Origin: Planctomycetota bacterium
GTDB taxonomy: Bacteria > Planctomycetota > Planctomycetia > Pirellulales > PNKZ01
NCBI GenBank assembly: GCA_017303535.1
Contig: JAFLCO010000015.1
Span: 1-37,954 of the forward strand
Reading direction: 5' to 3'
DNA: 37,954 nt
Below the pieces are notes generated by a model, which ran no database searches, had not been told where the DNA came from, and saw only the letters and a list, made by a program, of their open reading frames with translations. Position numbers and translations under genes: made by a program. This document shows positions 1 through 11,000 of the stretch, piece after piece. How positions within the stretch are numbered: the first letter of the stretch is position 1; each line of letters opens with the position of its first letter.

Positions 1-273
1 GAGGAGGTATTGAAACTCCGGTCGGTGCTCATAGAGACTAATAACGACGGAAGTGAACGGATCGTAGCGAGCGTCGCTATTCTGGGGCGCATCGACGCAC
101 CACTCGCCGAACTTGCGGATACGCCGCTTGAGGTCGTCTACATCTACTCCCTTTAGCCCCCGGTCGTAAATGCTCGAGAGTTCAATCCAAAGCGCTAAGA
201 TGCTCCGGCACTCGTTGATCTTGAGGCGGAGTTCCGGAAAGTGTTCGATCGCGACGATTCGCCATTTCGCCAT
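1..273 (-). CDS. Hypothetical protein, C-terminus cut off by window edge (immunity-like)
   Basis: This minus-strand frame is open from the ATG at 273 to the window edge, giving 91 codons without a stop. An AGGA lies seven bases upstream of the ATG. The visible part begins MAKWRIVAIEHFPEL and later reads FGEWCVDAP and SLYEHRPEF. That pattern, an early LW-x-EL segment followed by WC and a YEH-P-EF segment, recalls small immunity-like proteins such as the DUF7674 group. That family link is from memory and inferred, not searched. It is divergent from the oxidoreductase gene that starts at 413. The function is unknown and the C-terminus is missing. Confidence 0.55.
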   Translation of the reverse strand, partial: MAKWRIVAIEHFPELRLKINECRSILALWIELSSIYDRGLKGVDVDDLKRRIRKFGEWCVDAPQNSDARYDPFTSVVISLYEHRPEFQYLL

Positions 274-412
274 GTAGGCATCCTACTCGATGATTCGCCG
301 TCGTTTCGACGGTAGACCGGCCCGATTCCCCGTGAAATAATGAACCCCCGCTGCCGGTTCGGTTCGCCTCCATTCTCAAACCGTCGCGGCCTCTCGTACT
401 GGAGCACCTCGC

Positions 413-1732
413 ATGTCGTCGCCCAAATCCTCGTCGCCATATTCTCGTCGGTCGTTTCTTAAGCACACGGCCGCCGGTGGCGCGATTCTCGGCATGTCGC
501 CGCTCAGCTACCGCTCGGTGTTCGGCGCCGCGGAAGCTCCGAGCGAGCGGGTTCGCGTCGGCATGATCGGCGTCGGCAATCAGGGCGGGCCGAAGAACAA
601 CATGAAGTACTTCTTGAACAACATCGTCGCCATGTGCGACTTGGACAAGAATTACTTGGCCGAGGCCGAGGCGTTTCTCAAGAAAGAAGCGAACCTCACG
701 GCCGTGCTGACCGACGACTATCGCAAGCTGCTCGATGCGAAGGACGTCGATGCCGTCGTGGTCACCGTGCCCGACCAATGGCACGCCAAGATGACGATCG
801 AAGCTTGCCGCGCCGGGAAAGACGTCTATTGCGAAAAGCCGTTGACGCTGGTGATCGGCGAAGGCCGGCCGATGATCGATGAAGCCCGCAAGCATAATCG
901 CGTGGTGCAGACGGGCACGATGCAGCGCAGCGGGATCGAATTCAAGACGGCCGTCGACCTCGTGCAGAAGGGCGTGCTCGGCAAGGTTACGAAAATCAAC
1001 GTCACGCTCCCCAGCCCCAATTGGATTGCGCGGGCCGGGATGCCGGTGCCCGATAGTGCGCCACCGGAAGGGTTCGACTACGATCGCTGGCTCGGCCCTG
1101 CTCCTTATCGGCCGTACAACAAGAACCACGTTCACTATTTGTTTCGCTTCTACTGGGACTACAGCGGCGGCCAGCAGACGAACTTCGGCGCGCACCATCT
1201 CGACATCGCCCAATGGGGACTCGGCATGGACTCCAGCGGCCCGGTGAGCGTCGAAGGGAAGGCCACTTATCAACCGGACGGCTGGTACGAAACGCCGGAC
1301 CTGACCGATATCAATTACACGTATGCCGACGGCACCGTGATGAACTGCCAACAGAAGCTCAACACCACAGGCAAGACCCAGGGGACCGAGTTCATCGGCG
1401 AGAAGGGAAGCCTGTTCGTGTATCGCGGCGGAATCAATGTCAGCGATCCGTCGCTGATGAGCGGCGTCGAAATGCCGCAGATCGTCAACTCGCAGGCCAA
1501 CTTCGCGCACGTCAACAACTTCTTCGATTGCGTGAAGTCGCGGGCCAAGCCGGCGGCCGACATTGAAATAGGCCACCGCTCGGCGACGGTCTGCCACCTG
1601 GGCAACATCGCCTGCCGCTTGGGCAAAAAGATTCAATGGGACCCGACGGCGGAGAAGATCGTGGGCGACGACGAAGCGGCGAAATGGCTGACGAAACCTT
1701 ATCGTGAGGGGTACGCAATTGCTCAGGCGTAA
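413..1732 (+). CDS. Tat-exported Gfo/Idh/MocA-family oxidoreductase
   Basis: This is a 439-residue NAD(P)-dependent dehydrogenase-like protein. The N-terminus carries a twin-arginine export signal, SRRSFLK at residues 11-17, followed by a hydrophobic stretch. A Rossmann-fold glycine motif, GVGNQG, lies at residues 53-58. The family motif EKP, with the lysine expected to be catalytic, is at residues 141-143 (Lys142). Its length and the DYSGGQQTNFGAHHLDIAQWG region match the planctomycete exported Gfo/Idh/MocA proteins. A GGAG lies eight bases before the ATG. The substrate is not predictable, but a sugar or sugar derivative is usual in this family. The next gene, an exported propeller protein, begins 19 bases after the stop, so the two may be cotranscribed. 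Confidence 0.93.
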   Translation: MSSPKSSSPYSRRSFLKHTAAGGAILGMSPLSYRSVFGAAEAPSERVRVGMIGVGNQGGPKNNMKYFLNNIVAMCDLDKNYLAEAEAFLKKEANLTAVLTDDYRKLLDAKDVDAVVVTVPDQWHAKMTIEACRAGKDVYCEKPLTLVIGEGRPMIDEARKHNRVVQTGTMQRSGIEFKTAVDLVQKGVLGKVTKINVTLPSPNWIARAGMPVPDSAPPEGFDYDRWLGPAPYRPYNKNHVHYLFRFYWDYSGGQQTNFGAHHLDIAQWGLGMDSSGPVSVEGKATYQPDGWYETPDLTDINYTYADGTVMNCQQKLNTTGKTQGTEFIGEKGSLFVYRGGINVSDPSLMSGVEMPQIVNSQANFAHVNNFFDCVKSRAKPAADIEIGHRSATVCHLGNIACRLGKKIQWDPTAEKIVGDDEAAKWLTKPYREGYAIAQA

Positions 1733-1751
1733 TCACTTGCTAGGAAACGTT

Positions 1752-2699
1752 ATGAAACTCCGCCCCGGCATCCTTTGTTTGTTGGTCGCCGTTTTCGGAT
1801 GCGCTATCGAAGCCGATGCCGGGCACCGCTTTATACTGCAAGGCAACAAGCGGCTGGCCGTTGTTGATTCCGGCGGCAAGGTCGAATGGGAAATGCCTTG
1901 GGGTGGGATTCATGATGTGCATGTCCTACCCAGCGGTAACTTCATGGTGCAGCAAGGTCCGGCGAAGGTCGTCGAGATTGATCGGGCTACGAAGCAGGTC
2001 GTGTGGACTTACGACTCGGCTAACTCCAACGGCAATGCCGGGCGCAAGGTTGAGGTCCATGCGTTTCAACCTTTGGCCGACGGCCGTGTGATGATCGCGG
2101 AGAGCGGGCCCGCGCGGATTATTGAAATCGATCGGGCCGGCAAGCTGCTGCACGAGGTGAAGCTGAAGGTCGACAACCCGCACCCGCATACCGATACCCG
2201 GCTCGTGCGGAAGATCGCCACCGGTCACTACTTGGTTTGCCACGAGGGAGACGGCTACGTGCGCGAGTACGATGCGACTGGCAAGATCGTCTGGGAATTC
2301 GAAGTGCCGCTGTTCGACAAAGAACGCCGCGGCGGCCACGGCCCGGAGGCGTGGGGCAATAAAGCGTTCGCGCCCGTGCGCTTGCCGAGCGGCAACACGC
2401 TCATCAGCACCGGCAACGGGCACGGCGTCATTGAAGTGACGCCGGAGAAGAAAATCGTATGGCAGATCGGGCAACACGATTTTTCGCCGATCGTGCTGTC
2501 CTGGGTAACGACGCTCGAAGTGCTGCCGAGCGGCAACTATGTGATCGGCAACTGTCACGCCGGCCCGGGCCAACCGGTGTTGGTGGAGATCGACCCGCGG
2601 ACGAAGAAGGTCGTCTGGCAATTCGACGGCTTTAAAGCGTTCGGCAACTCGGTGTCGAATTCGCAATTTCTCGATTTGTCGACGCCTTCGCTGAGATGA
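1752..2699 (+). CDS. Exported PQQ-like beta-propeller protein
   Basis: This is a 315-residue protein with an N-terminal signal sequence (hydrophobic residues about 5-22). It is followed by repeated propeller-blade motifs of the type LPSGNxxV, EIDRATKQVVWTY, EIDRAGKLL, YDATGKIVWEF and EVTPEKKIVWQI. Such D-x-x-G/TKxVVW repeats are typical of PQQ-like or quinoprotein-type beta-propellers. No enzyme signature is obvious. I chose the ATG at 1752 because AGGAAA precedes it and a signal peptide follows directly; the frame extends upstream to 1704 inside the preceding gene. A Cys near residue 18 could suggest a lipoprotein, but the preceding Phe makes a poor lipobox. The stop overlaps an in-frame ATG of the next reading frame at 2696. 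Confidence 0.85.
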   Translation: MKLRPGILCLLVAVFGCAIEADAGHRFILQGNKRLAVVDSGGKVEWEMPWGGIHDVHVLPSGNFMVQQGPAKVVEIDRATKQVVWTYDSANSNGNAGRKVEVHAFQPLADGRVMIAESGPARIIEIDRAGKLLHEVKLKVDNPHPHTDTRLVRKIATGHYLVCHEGDGYVREYDATGKIVWEFEVPLFDKERRGGHGPEAWGNKAFAPVRLPSGNTLISTGNGHGVIEVTPEKKIVWQIGQHDFSPIVLSWVTTLEVLPSGNYVIGNCHAGPGQPVLVEIDPRTKKVVWQFDGFKAFGNSVSNSQFLDLSTPSLR

Positions 2700-2752
2700 G
2701 TTGTATTGTCGTTGAGAGCCGGAACGAATTGGAACGCTTGATGGATGGTCTG

Positions 2753-2796
2753 CCCCCTCACCCCCGGCCCCTCTCCCGCAAGGGGAGAGGGGAGGA
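2753..2796. repeat. GC-rich dispersed hairpin element (CCCCTCTCCC / GGGAGAGGGG)
   Basis: A run of C-rich sequence leads into a perfect 10-bp inverted repeat, 2768-2777 with 2783-2792, around a GCAAG loop. This kind of element is a familiar dispersed intergenic repeat in many GC-rich bacterial genomes. Its 3' arm supplies the GGGGAGG that serves as the probable ribosome binding site of the next gene. Confidence 0.75.
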
Positions 2797-2800
2797 TTTA

Positions 2801-3871
2801 TTGTCGCGGTCGCGGCAGTCGCTGCGTTATCTACCGCTGCTGCTGCTCTTCGCTGCGACGACAAACTCGTCGGCGGCCGAACCCACGGGCCGGTTCAAGA
2901 TCGATCCGCGATTGCAGCCGTTGCCGGCCGCGGCCCCTGCGCCGGCCGACAATCCGACGACGTCGGAGAAAGTCGCGCTCGGAAAGCAGCTCTTCTTCGA
3001 CCCGCGCTTGTCGGGCGGCAACACGATGAGTTGCGCGTCGTGCCATAAGCCGGACCGCTACTTCGCCGACGGCATCGATTGGAACAAAGGTGAAAAAGGC
3101 GTGACCCTTGTCCGCAACACGCAGTCGTGCGTCAACGTCGGCTTCTACGACAGCTACTTCTGGGACGGGCGGGCCGCGTCGCTCGAAGAGCAAGCGCTGA
3201 TCCCGATTGAAACAGACGTTGAAATGAACCAACCGCTCGGCGAGTTGGAGCGGGAACTCAACGCGATTCCCGGCTACGTCGAACAGTTTCAAAAAGTGTT
3301 CGGAGAAAAGCCGAGCCGGGCGACCGTCGGCAAGGCGCTGGCCGCTTATCAGCGGTCGCTCGTCGGCGGGCCGTCGAAATACGATCGGTTTCTGCTCGGC
3401 GAAGAAAGCGCGCTGTCGGCTTCGGCGAAGCGCGGGCTCGCGCTTTTTCAAGGCGAGGCCGGCTGCATCAAGTGCCACAACGGTCCGCTGTTGAGCGACG
3501 GCCAGTTTCACCGCATGGGCGTTTCTGAAGAAGACCTCGGTCGGGCCAAGTGGACCGAGCGCGAGGAAGATCGCTTCATGTTCCGCACGCCGTCGCTGCG
3601 GAACGTCGCCGAGACGGCCCCCTACATGCATCACGGGCTCTTCAACTCGCTCGATCGCGTGCTCGCGTTTTATTACAACGGCAAGCCGACCGAGTCGACC
3701 GACGGCCTCCGGCTCGAAGCCCCCGATCTGCTGCATCGCCCGCTGGAAGACACGGACGACTTACTCGAATTTCTAAAGGCTCTGAGCAGCGAGCCTGCGG
3801 AATTCACGCCCCCGGAACTGCCGCCGGGCTCGAACAACGGTTCAAAAACGGCGGCGGTCGGCCGGCCGTAA
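2801..3871 (+). CDS. Di-haem cytochrome c peroxidase (MauG/CcpA type)
   Basis: This is an exported di-haem enzyme of the cytochrome c peroxidase/MauG family, expected to reduce hydrogen peroxide or carry out related oxidations in the periplasm. Two CxxCH haem c sites are visible, CASCH at residues 78-82 and CIKCH at residues 222-226. The family's RTPSLRNV and APYMHHGLF segments lie near the C-terminus. I start it at the TTG at 2801: GGGGAGG lies just upstream and the first residues form a signal peptide (YLPLLLLFAATTNSSAAE). The frame is also open from an ATG at 2696 overlapping the previous stop, but that would add 35 residues translated from a dispersed repeat. Its position behind the oxidoreductase and propeller genes suggests one operon. 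Confidence 0.9.
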   Translation: MSRSRQSLRYLPLLLLFAATTNSSAAEPTGRFKIDPRLQPLPAAAPAPADNPTTSEKVALGKQLFFDPRLSGGNTMSCASCHKPDRYFADGIDWNKGEKGVTLVRNTQSCVNVGFYDSYFWDGRAASLEEQALIPIETDVEMNQPLGELERELNAIPGYVEQFQKVFGEKPSRATVGKALAAYQRSLVGGPSKYDRFLLGEESALSASAKRGLALFQGEAGCIKCHNGPLLSDGQFHRMGVSEEDLGRAKWTEREEDRFMFRTPSLRNVAETAPYMHHGLFNSLDRVLAFYYNGKPTESTDGLRLEAPDLLHRPLEDTDDLLEFLKALSSEPAEFTPPELPPGSNNGSKTAAVGRP

Positions 3872-3938
3872 TCGGTGCGGCGTCTACGATCTTGTCGCGG
3901 CCGAACTTCGCAAGTTTCCCGGCACGGCGACCAACTTC

Positions 3939-4319
3939 ATGTCTGCGCTCGCGCTTCCCTATCTGCTGAACATTTTGATCCTCGCGCCTGTCGGGCCGCT
4001 GGTGCTTTGGGGCGGGCAGTACGGCCTGCGGCGCGTGTTTCAAGGCCGCTTCGGCGAAAGCGAAGGCGTGCGCACGATTCTCGGCTCGCTATGGACGGCG
4101 ATTCTCTGCGCGTCGCTTCTCGGACTTTACCGGCCAACGACGATGGCGCCGTTGCTCGTGGTGCAGGTCATCTACAAGTCGCTCTGGCTAGCGACGTTCG
4201 CCCTGCCGAGGCTCGCGAGCGGCCGCGCCTCAGAAGTTCCGCCGGGCGTGGCGATATCGTTTGCCGTCATCGTCGCAACGTACCCGCTCGTGATCCCTTG
4301 GCGGGAGATGTTCGGTTAG
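3939..4319 (+). CDS. Small integral membrane protein, unknown function
   Basis: This is a 126-residue protein with about four hydrophobic segments: residues about 3-25, 47-63, 66-84 and 103-119. Between the first two lies a charged loop (YGLRRVFQGRFGESEG). No catalytic or binding motif is recognisable. There is no clear ribosome binding site before the ATG, and no better start is visible. The gene follows the peroxidase gene by 67 bases on the same strand. Its stop overlaps the stop of the DUF1569 gene on the other strand: the four bases TTAG at 4316-4319 serve both stop codons. Confidence 0.7.
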   Translation: MSALALPYLLNILILAPVGPLVLWGGQYGLRRVFQGRFGESEGVRTILGSLWTAILCASLLGLYRPTTMAPLLVVQVIYKSLWLATFALPRLASGRASEVPPGVAISFAVIVATYPLVIPWREMFG

Positions 4320-4798
4320 CGAACGCCTGGCACGACGAAGCTGAGATGTAGCTCCGCGTGACGAAGATGAAAATTCAGCCACTCTTCGTGCGTAAGCAGG
4401 CCGAAGAACGGATGGCGCGCCTGCATCTTGCCGACGTTGACACGGGCGACCGCCTTGCGCAATCGCTCCAAGGCCGCGGCCGCCGAACCGCCGGCGGGGA
4501 ACGAGCGGGCCTCGAGCTTTTTCGGAACGCGCACGCCCGGCGTAATGCCGCCGTCGAGAGCCCGGCGCTTGATGAGCAGGGCGAGGAGCCGCACGAACCA
4601 AGGGGCCTGCTCATCGATGCCGTCGAGCGAACCCTCGATCGCCACGGCCAAGTGGCTGAGCAAATGATCGAGCGACCAATTGCCGAGCGTCGCCGCCTGC
4701 GGATCGGCCGTCAACGCGGCCGCGTCCTCCACGACTTGGTCAAGATTCTGAAACCGCAGCTTGCGGCGACCGACGACGCGACGTGAATCAACGGCCAT
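4316..4798 (-). CDS. DUF1569 (DinB-like) domain protein
   Basis: This is a 160-residue cytoplasmic protein. The N-terminus, VDSRRVVGRRKLRFQNLDQVV, and the following LGNWSLDHLLSHLAVAIEGSLDG are characteristic of DUF1569, a group related to the four-helix DinB fold. The histidine in the WSLDHLLSHLA segment and the later HLRHAELHLSF resemble the metal-binding histidines of DinB-like folds. The biochemical role is unknown. The start at 4798 is supported by GAGGAGG eight bases upstream; the frame stays open further upstream to 4984, but that part looks non-coding. The gene is convergent with the small membrane protein gene and divergent from the giant kinase gene. Confidence 0.85.
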   Translation of the reverse strand: MAVDSRRVVGRRKLRFQNLDQVVEDAAALTADPQAATLGNWSLDHLLSHLAVAIEGSLDGIDEQAPWFVRLLALLIKRRALDGGITPGVRVPKKLEARSFPAGGSAAAALERLRKAVARVNVGKMQARHPFFGLLTHEEWLNFHLRHAELHLSFVVPGVR

Positions 4799-5014
4799 CG
4801 CGCGAACCTCCTCGGACACTCGGTAACATCGCTCATCGGCGAACGAAGCATCAACTGATGCAGACAACGCTCGATTGTTACCGTTCGTCGGCATTTCGAC
4901 AGCCGCTATGCAAATCCGGGGTGAATGCCCCGATTTAAATCGGCGAATCTCCCTTGGATGCCCGGCCACATCGCTCGACCGCAAAGATTGTCATCGCTGC
5001 AGCGCAGTCGATGA

Positions 5015-5043
5015 TTCAAAGCCGTCGGCCCCCCGCTTATGAT
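5015..5043 (+). promoter_or_regulatory. Candidate housekeeping promoter for the giant kinase gene
   Basis: TTCAAA at 5015-5020 and TATGAT at 5038-5043 are separated by 17 bases, a sigma-70-like arrangement. The TATGAT lies in the loop of a short hairpin, GCCCCC 5028-5033 with GGGGGC 5044-5049. The kinase start codon would be about 29 bases from the predicted transcript start. This is inferred from the sequence pattern only. Confidence 0.35.
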
Positions 5044-5078
5044 GGGGGCTTAACTTTGAACGTGCGGGGGCTCGGAAC

Positions 5079-8000
5079 TTGGCTCAGACCGTCGAACAGT
5101 TCGGCAAAACGCTCGCCGCCTCGGGGCTCATGAACTCCGAGGAGATCAAGGCGTTCTGGGCTGCGCTCAAGCCGGAAGAGCGACCGCGCGACGGCGACGG
5201 TTTTGCGCAGGCCCTGGTGTCGGCCGGCAAGCTCACGAAGTTTCAAGCGCAAGAGTTGCAGGCCGGCCGAGGCGGCGGGCTGGTGATGGGCGACTATCTG
5301 CTGCTGGCCGAAATCGGCGCGGGCGGCATGGGTAAAGTCTATAAGGCCCAACATCGGCGGATGAAGCGCGTCGTGGCGCTGAAGGTGATGTCGAGCGCGG
5401 CGATGCAGGACGACGCGGCCGTGAAGCGCTTCCAGCGCGAAGTTGAAGCGGCGGCGCGGCTGGAGCATCCCAATATCGTCACCGCGTACGACTCCGGCGA
5501 GGCCGGCAAGGTCAAGTATCTCGTCATGCAGTTTGTCGACGGCGGCGATCTGTCGGACTTCGTCAAGAAGAGCGGCGCGATGCCTATCGAGGCCGCGGTC
5601 GGCTACCTCATCCAGGCTGCGAAAGGTTTGGCCTTCGCGCATGCCGCGGGCGTCGTGCATCGCGACATCAAGCCGGCCAACTTACTGCTCGATAAGAAGG
5701 GAGTCGTCAAGATTCTCGATATGGGCCTGGCCCGGATCGAAGACGGCGACGGCCTCACGGCGACCGAGCAGGTGATGGGCACGGTCGATTACATGAGCCC
5801 CGAACAAGCGGCGGAGACGAAAAACGCCGACGGCCGCAGCGACATCTATTCGCTCGGCTGCACGCTCTGGTACTTGCTCACCGCGAAGAAGCTCTACGAC
5901 GGCGACACGATGATCTCGCGGCTGATGAAGCACCGCGACGCCGAACTACCGAGCCTGGTGAAGACGCGCGACGACGCGACGTGGCCGCTCGAGCAAGTGC
6001 TGCACAAGATGATCGCCAAGCGACCGCAAGATCGCTACCAGTCGATGGACGAAGTCGTCGCGGCGCTGGAGCCGTTTGCCGGCGGCGGCGGAAATGCAAC
6101 CGGCGGCGGGATGGGCTCGAGCATCGGCGGCGGCAAAGCGCAGAGCGCCGAATTGGCGTCGTTCATGCAAGCCATGGCCGGCGGCAAGTCGGCGGAAGCC
6201 GCGAAGACGGCAGGTTCGTCCGCCTCGATCGCAGCCAAGCCGGCCACTTCCACGGCCGTAGACGCCACGGCGGCGTTCTCCGCTTCCGAGATCGGCACCG
6301 ATCCGAAGAGCCAACTTCACACGCGGGCCCTGCCGGCCATCGGCGCGGCGACAGCGGGCGCGGCCAAGACGCAAGGCAAAGCGGTTCGGAAGAAGTCGCC
6401 GCCGGTGAAGTTGATCGCCGGCGGATTGCTGGGCGCCGCCGTTCTGATCGCCGGGATCATCGTCACCATCAAAAACAAAGACGGTGAAGTCGTCGCGGAA
6501 TTGAACGCACCGGCCGGCGCGAGCGTCACGGTGACGACGACTCCCGCCGTGTCGAACCTCCCCGCTCCGCCGCCGCCCGGCGCCGCAAGTTCGCCTGCCG
6601 TCGCGCCTCCGGTGGCGCCCCCGGTTCCTGGAGATTACGTCTTAAAGCTGACGGGCTGGGTGAAAGAGTCGGGCGCCGCCTGGGTCGACGTTCCTTCGCT
6701 GCTGATCCCGGACGTGGGGCCGCTGACGCTGGAAGCCTACGTCACGGCCTTGGGTCACAACGAAGGAGACGTACTTGGAGCGCGGTCCTTGCGCTTGGGG
6801 ATTTCCGGCGGCAAGTGGGCGGGGTGGCTCAACGACGACGAGCGTACGCGCTTCGGCATGGACCCGATCGAGTATCATCGCCGGCATCACGTGGCCCTCG
6901 TACGCGACACGACCGAGTATCGGTTGTACGTCAATGGTCGGAAGATCATCGCCCGGCCGATCGCCAAGCCGGATGGTCCGCAGCCTGCGGCGGGTGCGAG
7001 TCCGCTGCGCATCGGGGGCGACAGTTCGCAGCTCCGGCTCGACGAGATTCGCGTCTCCCAAGTCGCGCGCTACAACCAAGACTTCACGCCCGCGGCGCGT
7101 TTCACGCCCGATGCCGAGACGCTGGCCCTCTATCACTGCGACGAAGGCACCGGTGCGACGCTTAAAGATTCGTCCGGCCGGGGGCACGACGGCAAGATCA
7201 CGAAGCCGCAGTGGACTCGCTCCGACGGTTCGCCGGTGCCGCTCGCGGCGGCGACGAGCGCGACGTCATGGAAGCCCGCCGGCCCGGCGCTTTCGGGCCT
7301 GCAACTCGCCGCGTTGCTCGACTCGCCCGATTACGAGTGGACCGCTCCGGAAATTCTCCCGGGCGCGAATTCCCCGGACAGCGAGCGGTTGTCCGGCATC
7401 TCGGCCGACGAGCGGACTCTTTACTTCGTACGCGGCCAAAGTGACTTTCTGGTCAGCGGACGCGCCGACGTCGGTGTTCTGTTTTCGCCCGCCGAGCCGT
7501 TGCCTTCCAGCGTGCAGTTCGACGTCTCCCGTGCCGATGCGGCGATGTCGGCCGACGGCCTGACGTGCGCCTGGGCTCAAACGTCGCCGCGCCGCCACAT
7601 TCTGTGGAGCGAGCGCCGCTCGACGACGGATCCGTTCGGCGAAACTCACGAGTTCCCGCAATCGGGTTTGCTCGGGGTGGGGCATGTCGCGATTTCCCCC
7701 GACGGCCTCACGGTTCTGGCCACCGTCGGCGGAGGCGACGTCTACATGTGGACTCGGCCGGCGCTCGGAAAGCCGTTTGAAAATAATCTGCGAATGCCGT
7801 CGCCGGTCAGCAGCCCCGAGTGGGACATGCCGTGCTACGTTTCCGACGATCGCTTGCTGTTGATCATCATGAGCCAAGTTGGCGTAGACGGTAGAATGCG
7901 GCGGCAGGTTCGCTACTTCTCGCGCCCCGCCGTCGATGCAGAGTTCGCCGCTGGGAAACTGCTGGGCGTACCGTTGGGGCCGGCCGAAGGGAACGACGGC

Positions 8001-11000
8001 AACACGGGCTTTTATCCCTCGAGCGACGGGCAACGATTGTACTTTTGCACTTCGCTCCTTCCCGGCGGCGTCGGCGACAAAGATATTTGGGTCAGTCACC
8101 GGGTGCCGAAAAGTTCGACCCATCCGACGGCGGAGCCCGGCCCGAGCGCGGCGCCGAAGTCTAACACTTTGTCGATTGCCGAACTGCTCGACTCGCCCGA
8201 TTATGAGTGGACCGCACCGGAAAACCTCGGGCCGACGATCAATGGGCCCGGTGGAGAAGACAATGCGAGCCTCACCGGCGACCTACTCCGCATCGTCTAT
8301 CGTCGGAAAGTCGGGCCCGGAGATACGCAGTTCGAATTGTGCGAAGCGGTTCGCTCAACCCCGAACGAACCGTTCGGCCCGCCGCGCGTCGTGAGCAACC
8401 TCAAAGGCTTTCATAGCTACCTCGCCGCCGACGGTCTGACGCTGGTCAAGGCGGAACAAGGGCCTGAGAAAAACGACGACTTGTATCTCCTTCGCCGCGC
8501 GACCCTCGGCGAGCCGTTTGGCGCGGCGATGGAGCTTGGTCCGCTGGCGAACAGCCCGGGCGACGAGAATATGCCGACCCTCTCGCCCGACGGGTTAACG
8601 CTGGTTTTCAGTTCCAAACGTCCCTCGGCCACGAATTCGGATTTGTGGATCAGTCGCCGCAAGAGTCAGGCGGAATCGTTCGGCCCGGCGGAGAACGTCG
8701 GCCCGCCCGTCAATTCGCCGGACGACGAAAACAAAGGATTGCTCCTGGCCGACAATCGCACGCTCGTGTTCCATCGCAAGAACACATGGCACATGACGTT
8801 CACGAACTCGGCCGGCATCTCGGGTACGCTGCCGCTTCTGGCTCACCCGTTCGGCGATACGACCAACGTATGGCTCGCCCCCGACGGCCGTACGGCCTAC
8901 TTCAGCGCCAACCTCCCCGGCGGGCTCGGCGGCCAAGACATCTACGTCACCCGCCGCGTGCCGAAGAACGGCCCGTCGCCTCTCCCGCGCCCGAATCTCG
9001 TCGTCAGCAATCCGGAGGCGTACGGGCCGACTGCCCGGACGGCGGTGAACCATCAAGAGGCCTGGGCCAAGCATCTTGGCGTACCGGTCGAGTTTACTAA
9101 CGACGTCGGGATGAAGTTTCGGCTCATTCCGCCGGGCGAGTTTCAGATGGGGCTTGGCCCCGAATTCACCGACGAAGAACTCAAGCGGCTGACTAGCGAG
9201 AAAAACGACCCGATCCAGAAGCGATTACGCAGTTCCCGGCCGGCGCATCCGGTCCGGATTACGCGGCCGTTCTACATGGAAGTGGAAGAGGTCACCGTGG
9301 GCCGCTATCGAGATGTGGTCGGGCAACTCCGCCCCGAAATGGAGACCGATCCCGGCAAGTCTTTAGCGAACTACGTGACGTTTGCCGATGCGATCACGTT
9401 TTGCAACAAACTCAGCGAACGCGAAAAGAAGCGCCCCGCCTATCGGATGGAAGGGGAGCAGATCACGCTGATCGACGATGCCGACGGCTACCGCCTGCCG
9501 ACGGAAGCTCAATGGGAATACGCCTGCCGCGCGGGAACAAACACGTTCTGGTATTTCGGCAACGACGGCGGCGGCGTTGAACTCACGAGCGACGGGGATC
9601 GAGAATTTAGAAGGAGATGCCTAGCTCCCAATCCATTTGGTCTGTCCGCCCTGTACGCCGGATCGAACGAATGGTGTTGGGACGGAACCATCTCTGCATA
9701 TGAAATGCCCTATTCATCGGCGATTCTCAGTCGTCGGGACGATCCTCGTGAAGATGTGGGCCCGCATCGCATCAAGCGCGGCGGAGCCAATAGCGACGGC
9801 GGCGGAGCGGCTCGCCGGGCGATCAACAGTTTCGTGCGCAACAGTTCGCCGGCTACCGAAGCCGACGGCGGATTGACCTCCTACTCCGGTTTGGGTCGCG
9901 TCGTGCTGCCGATCATCGGGCCCGATCCGGCAACGTCCGCGCGAGCATCGACGGAGAGCGTATCGCAATCACCCGCCGCGGGCGTCGTTTATCTCGACGA
10001 TCTGCCGGAAGTCGAGTTTCGGGTTTTCGCCAACCAAGGGTTGGGAAAACACGGCAAGTTCCGCGAACAAGCGGGCGTCGAAAAGAAGATTCTCTTTCGC
10101 GGTAAGCCGACGACGCACACGTTGTGGATGCATCCTACGCAGTTTAGCCCTGCCATCGCATTCGCCCGCTATCAACTCGACGGGCGCTTTGCGACGTTCG
10201 CCGCCGAGGCCGGCATTCCGGACGGGGAAATCGATCCGCAGTCGCCGATTGAGTTTCGTGTGCTGGGGGACGGGCGGGAGTTGTGGAAATCGCCGGCCCT
10301 GACGAAGCGCGGTGAATCGGCCGAAGTGTCCGTGAATATTCAGGGGGTCAAAGAGCTACGCTTGGAGGTGTCGCGCGGAGCCAAGAACGGCAACTGCCAC
10401 GCCGTATGGTTGATGCCGCGGCTGACGCCGGTCGGAGTGCCGCCCGCAATTACTCCGCCGGCCGATGCCCTTTCGCAGATCGACCGGCTCTTGTCGGACG
10501 ATTATGAGTGGAGCGCGCCGGAGTCGCTCGGGCCTGCGGTCAACGGGGCCAATTGGAACTCGTCGCCGGCGCTGAGCGACGATCAGCTCTGCTTGATCGT
10601 GTTGCAGGGTTTTGGCGAAGGCGATAAACGAACCGGGCTGTATGAGTATCGCCGACAAGCCGTCACGGAACCTTGGAGCGTGGTGAAACAACTCTCCGAC
10701 AGCAACGAAGATTATCCCTCGCTCGATCCGGCCGGGCTGATTCTGTATTCAAAAACCGAGGGCCCCAAACGATCGGATGGCAAGACGAATCGTCAGCTCG
10801 CCGTGCGATCGCGCACAAGTCGGGATGCGAATTGGGGACCGGCGACGCCGCTAGCGACCTTGAATACCTTGGAGGCCGAAGATCGTCCCGTGATCTCGCC
10901 CGACGGCTTGACGCTCGTGTTCAGTTCTAGTCGTCCTGGTGGCCTTGGCATGTTAGACCTGTGGATCGCTCGTCGTGCCGATCTTCAAGCCGAGTGGGAG

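Noticed and set aside
182-1636. 484-codon minus-strand open frame opposite the Gfo/Idh/MocA gene
   Set aside because: The plus strand has a full family signature and a Tat signal; the opposite frame is His/Arg/Val-rich, as expected of antisense GC-rich codons.
9088-9920. Active formylglycine-generating enzyme within the giant kinase
   Set aside because: The fold is present but the cysteine pair expected after the RGG motif is missing.
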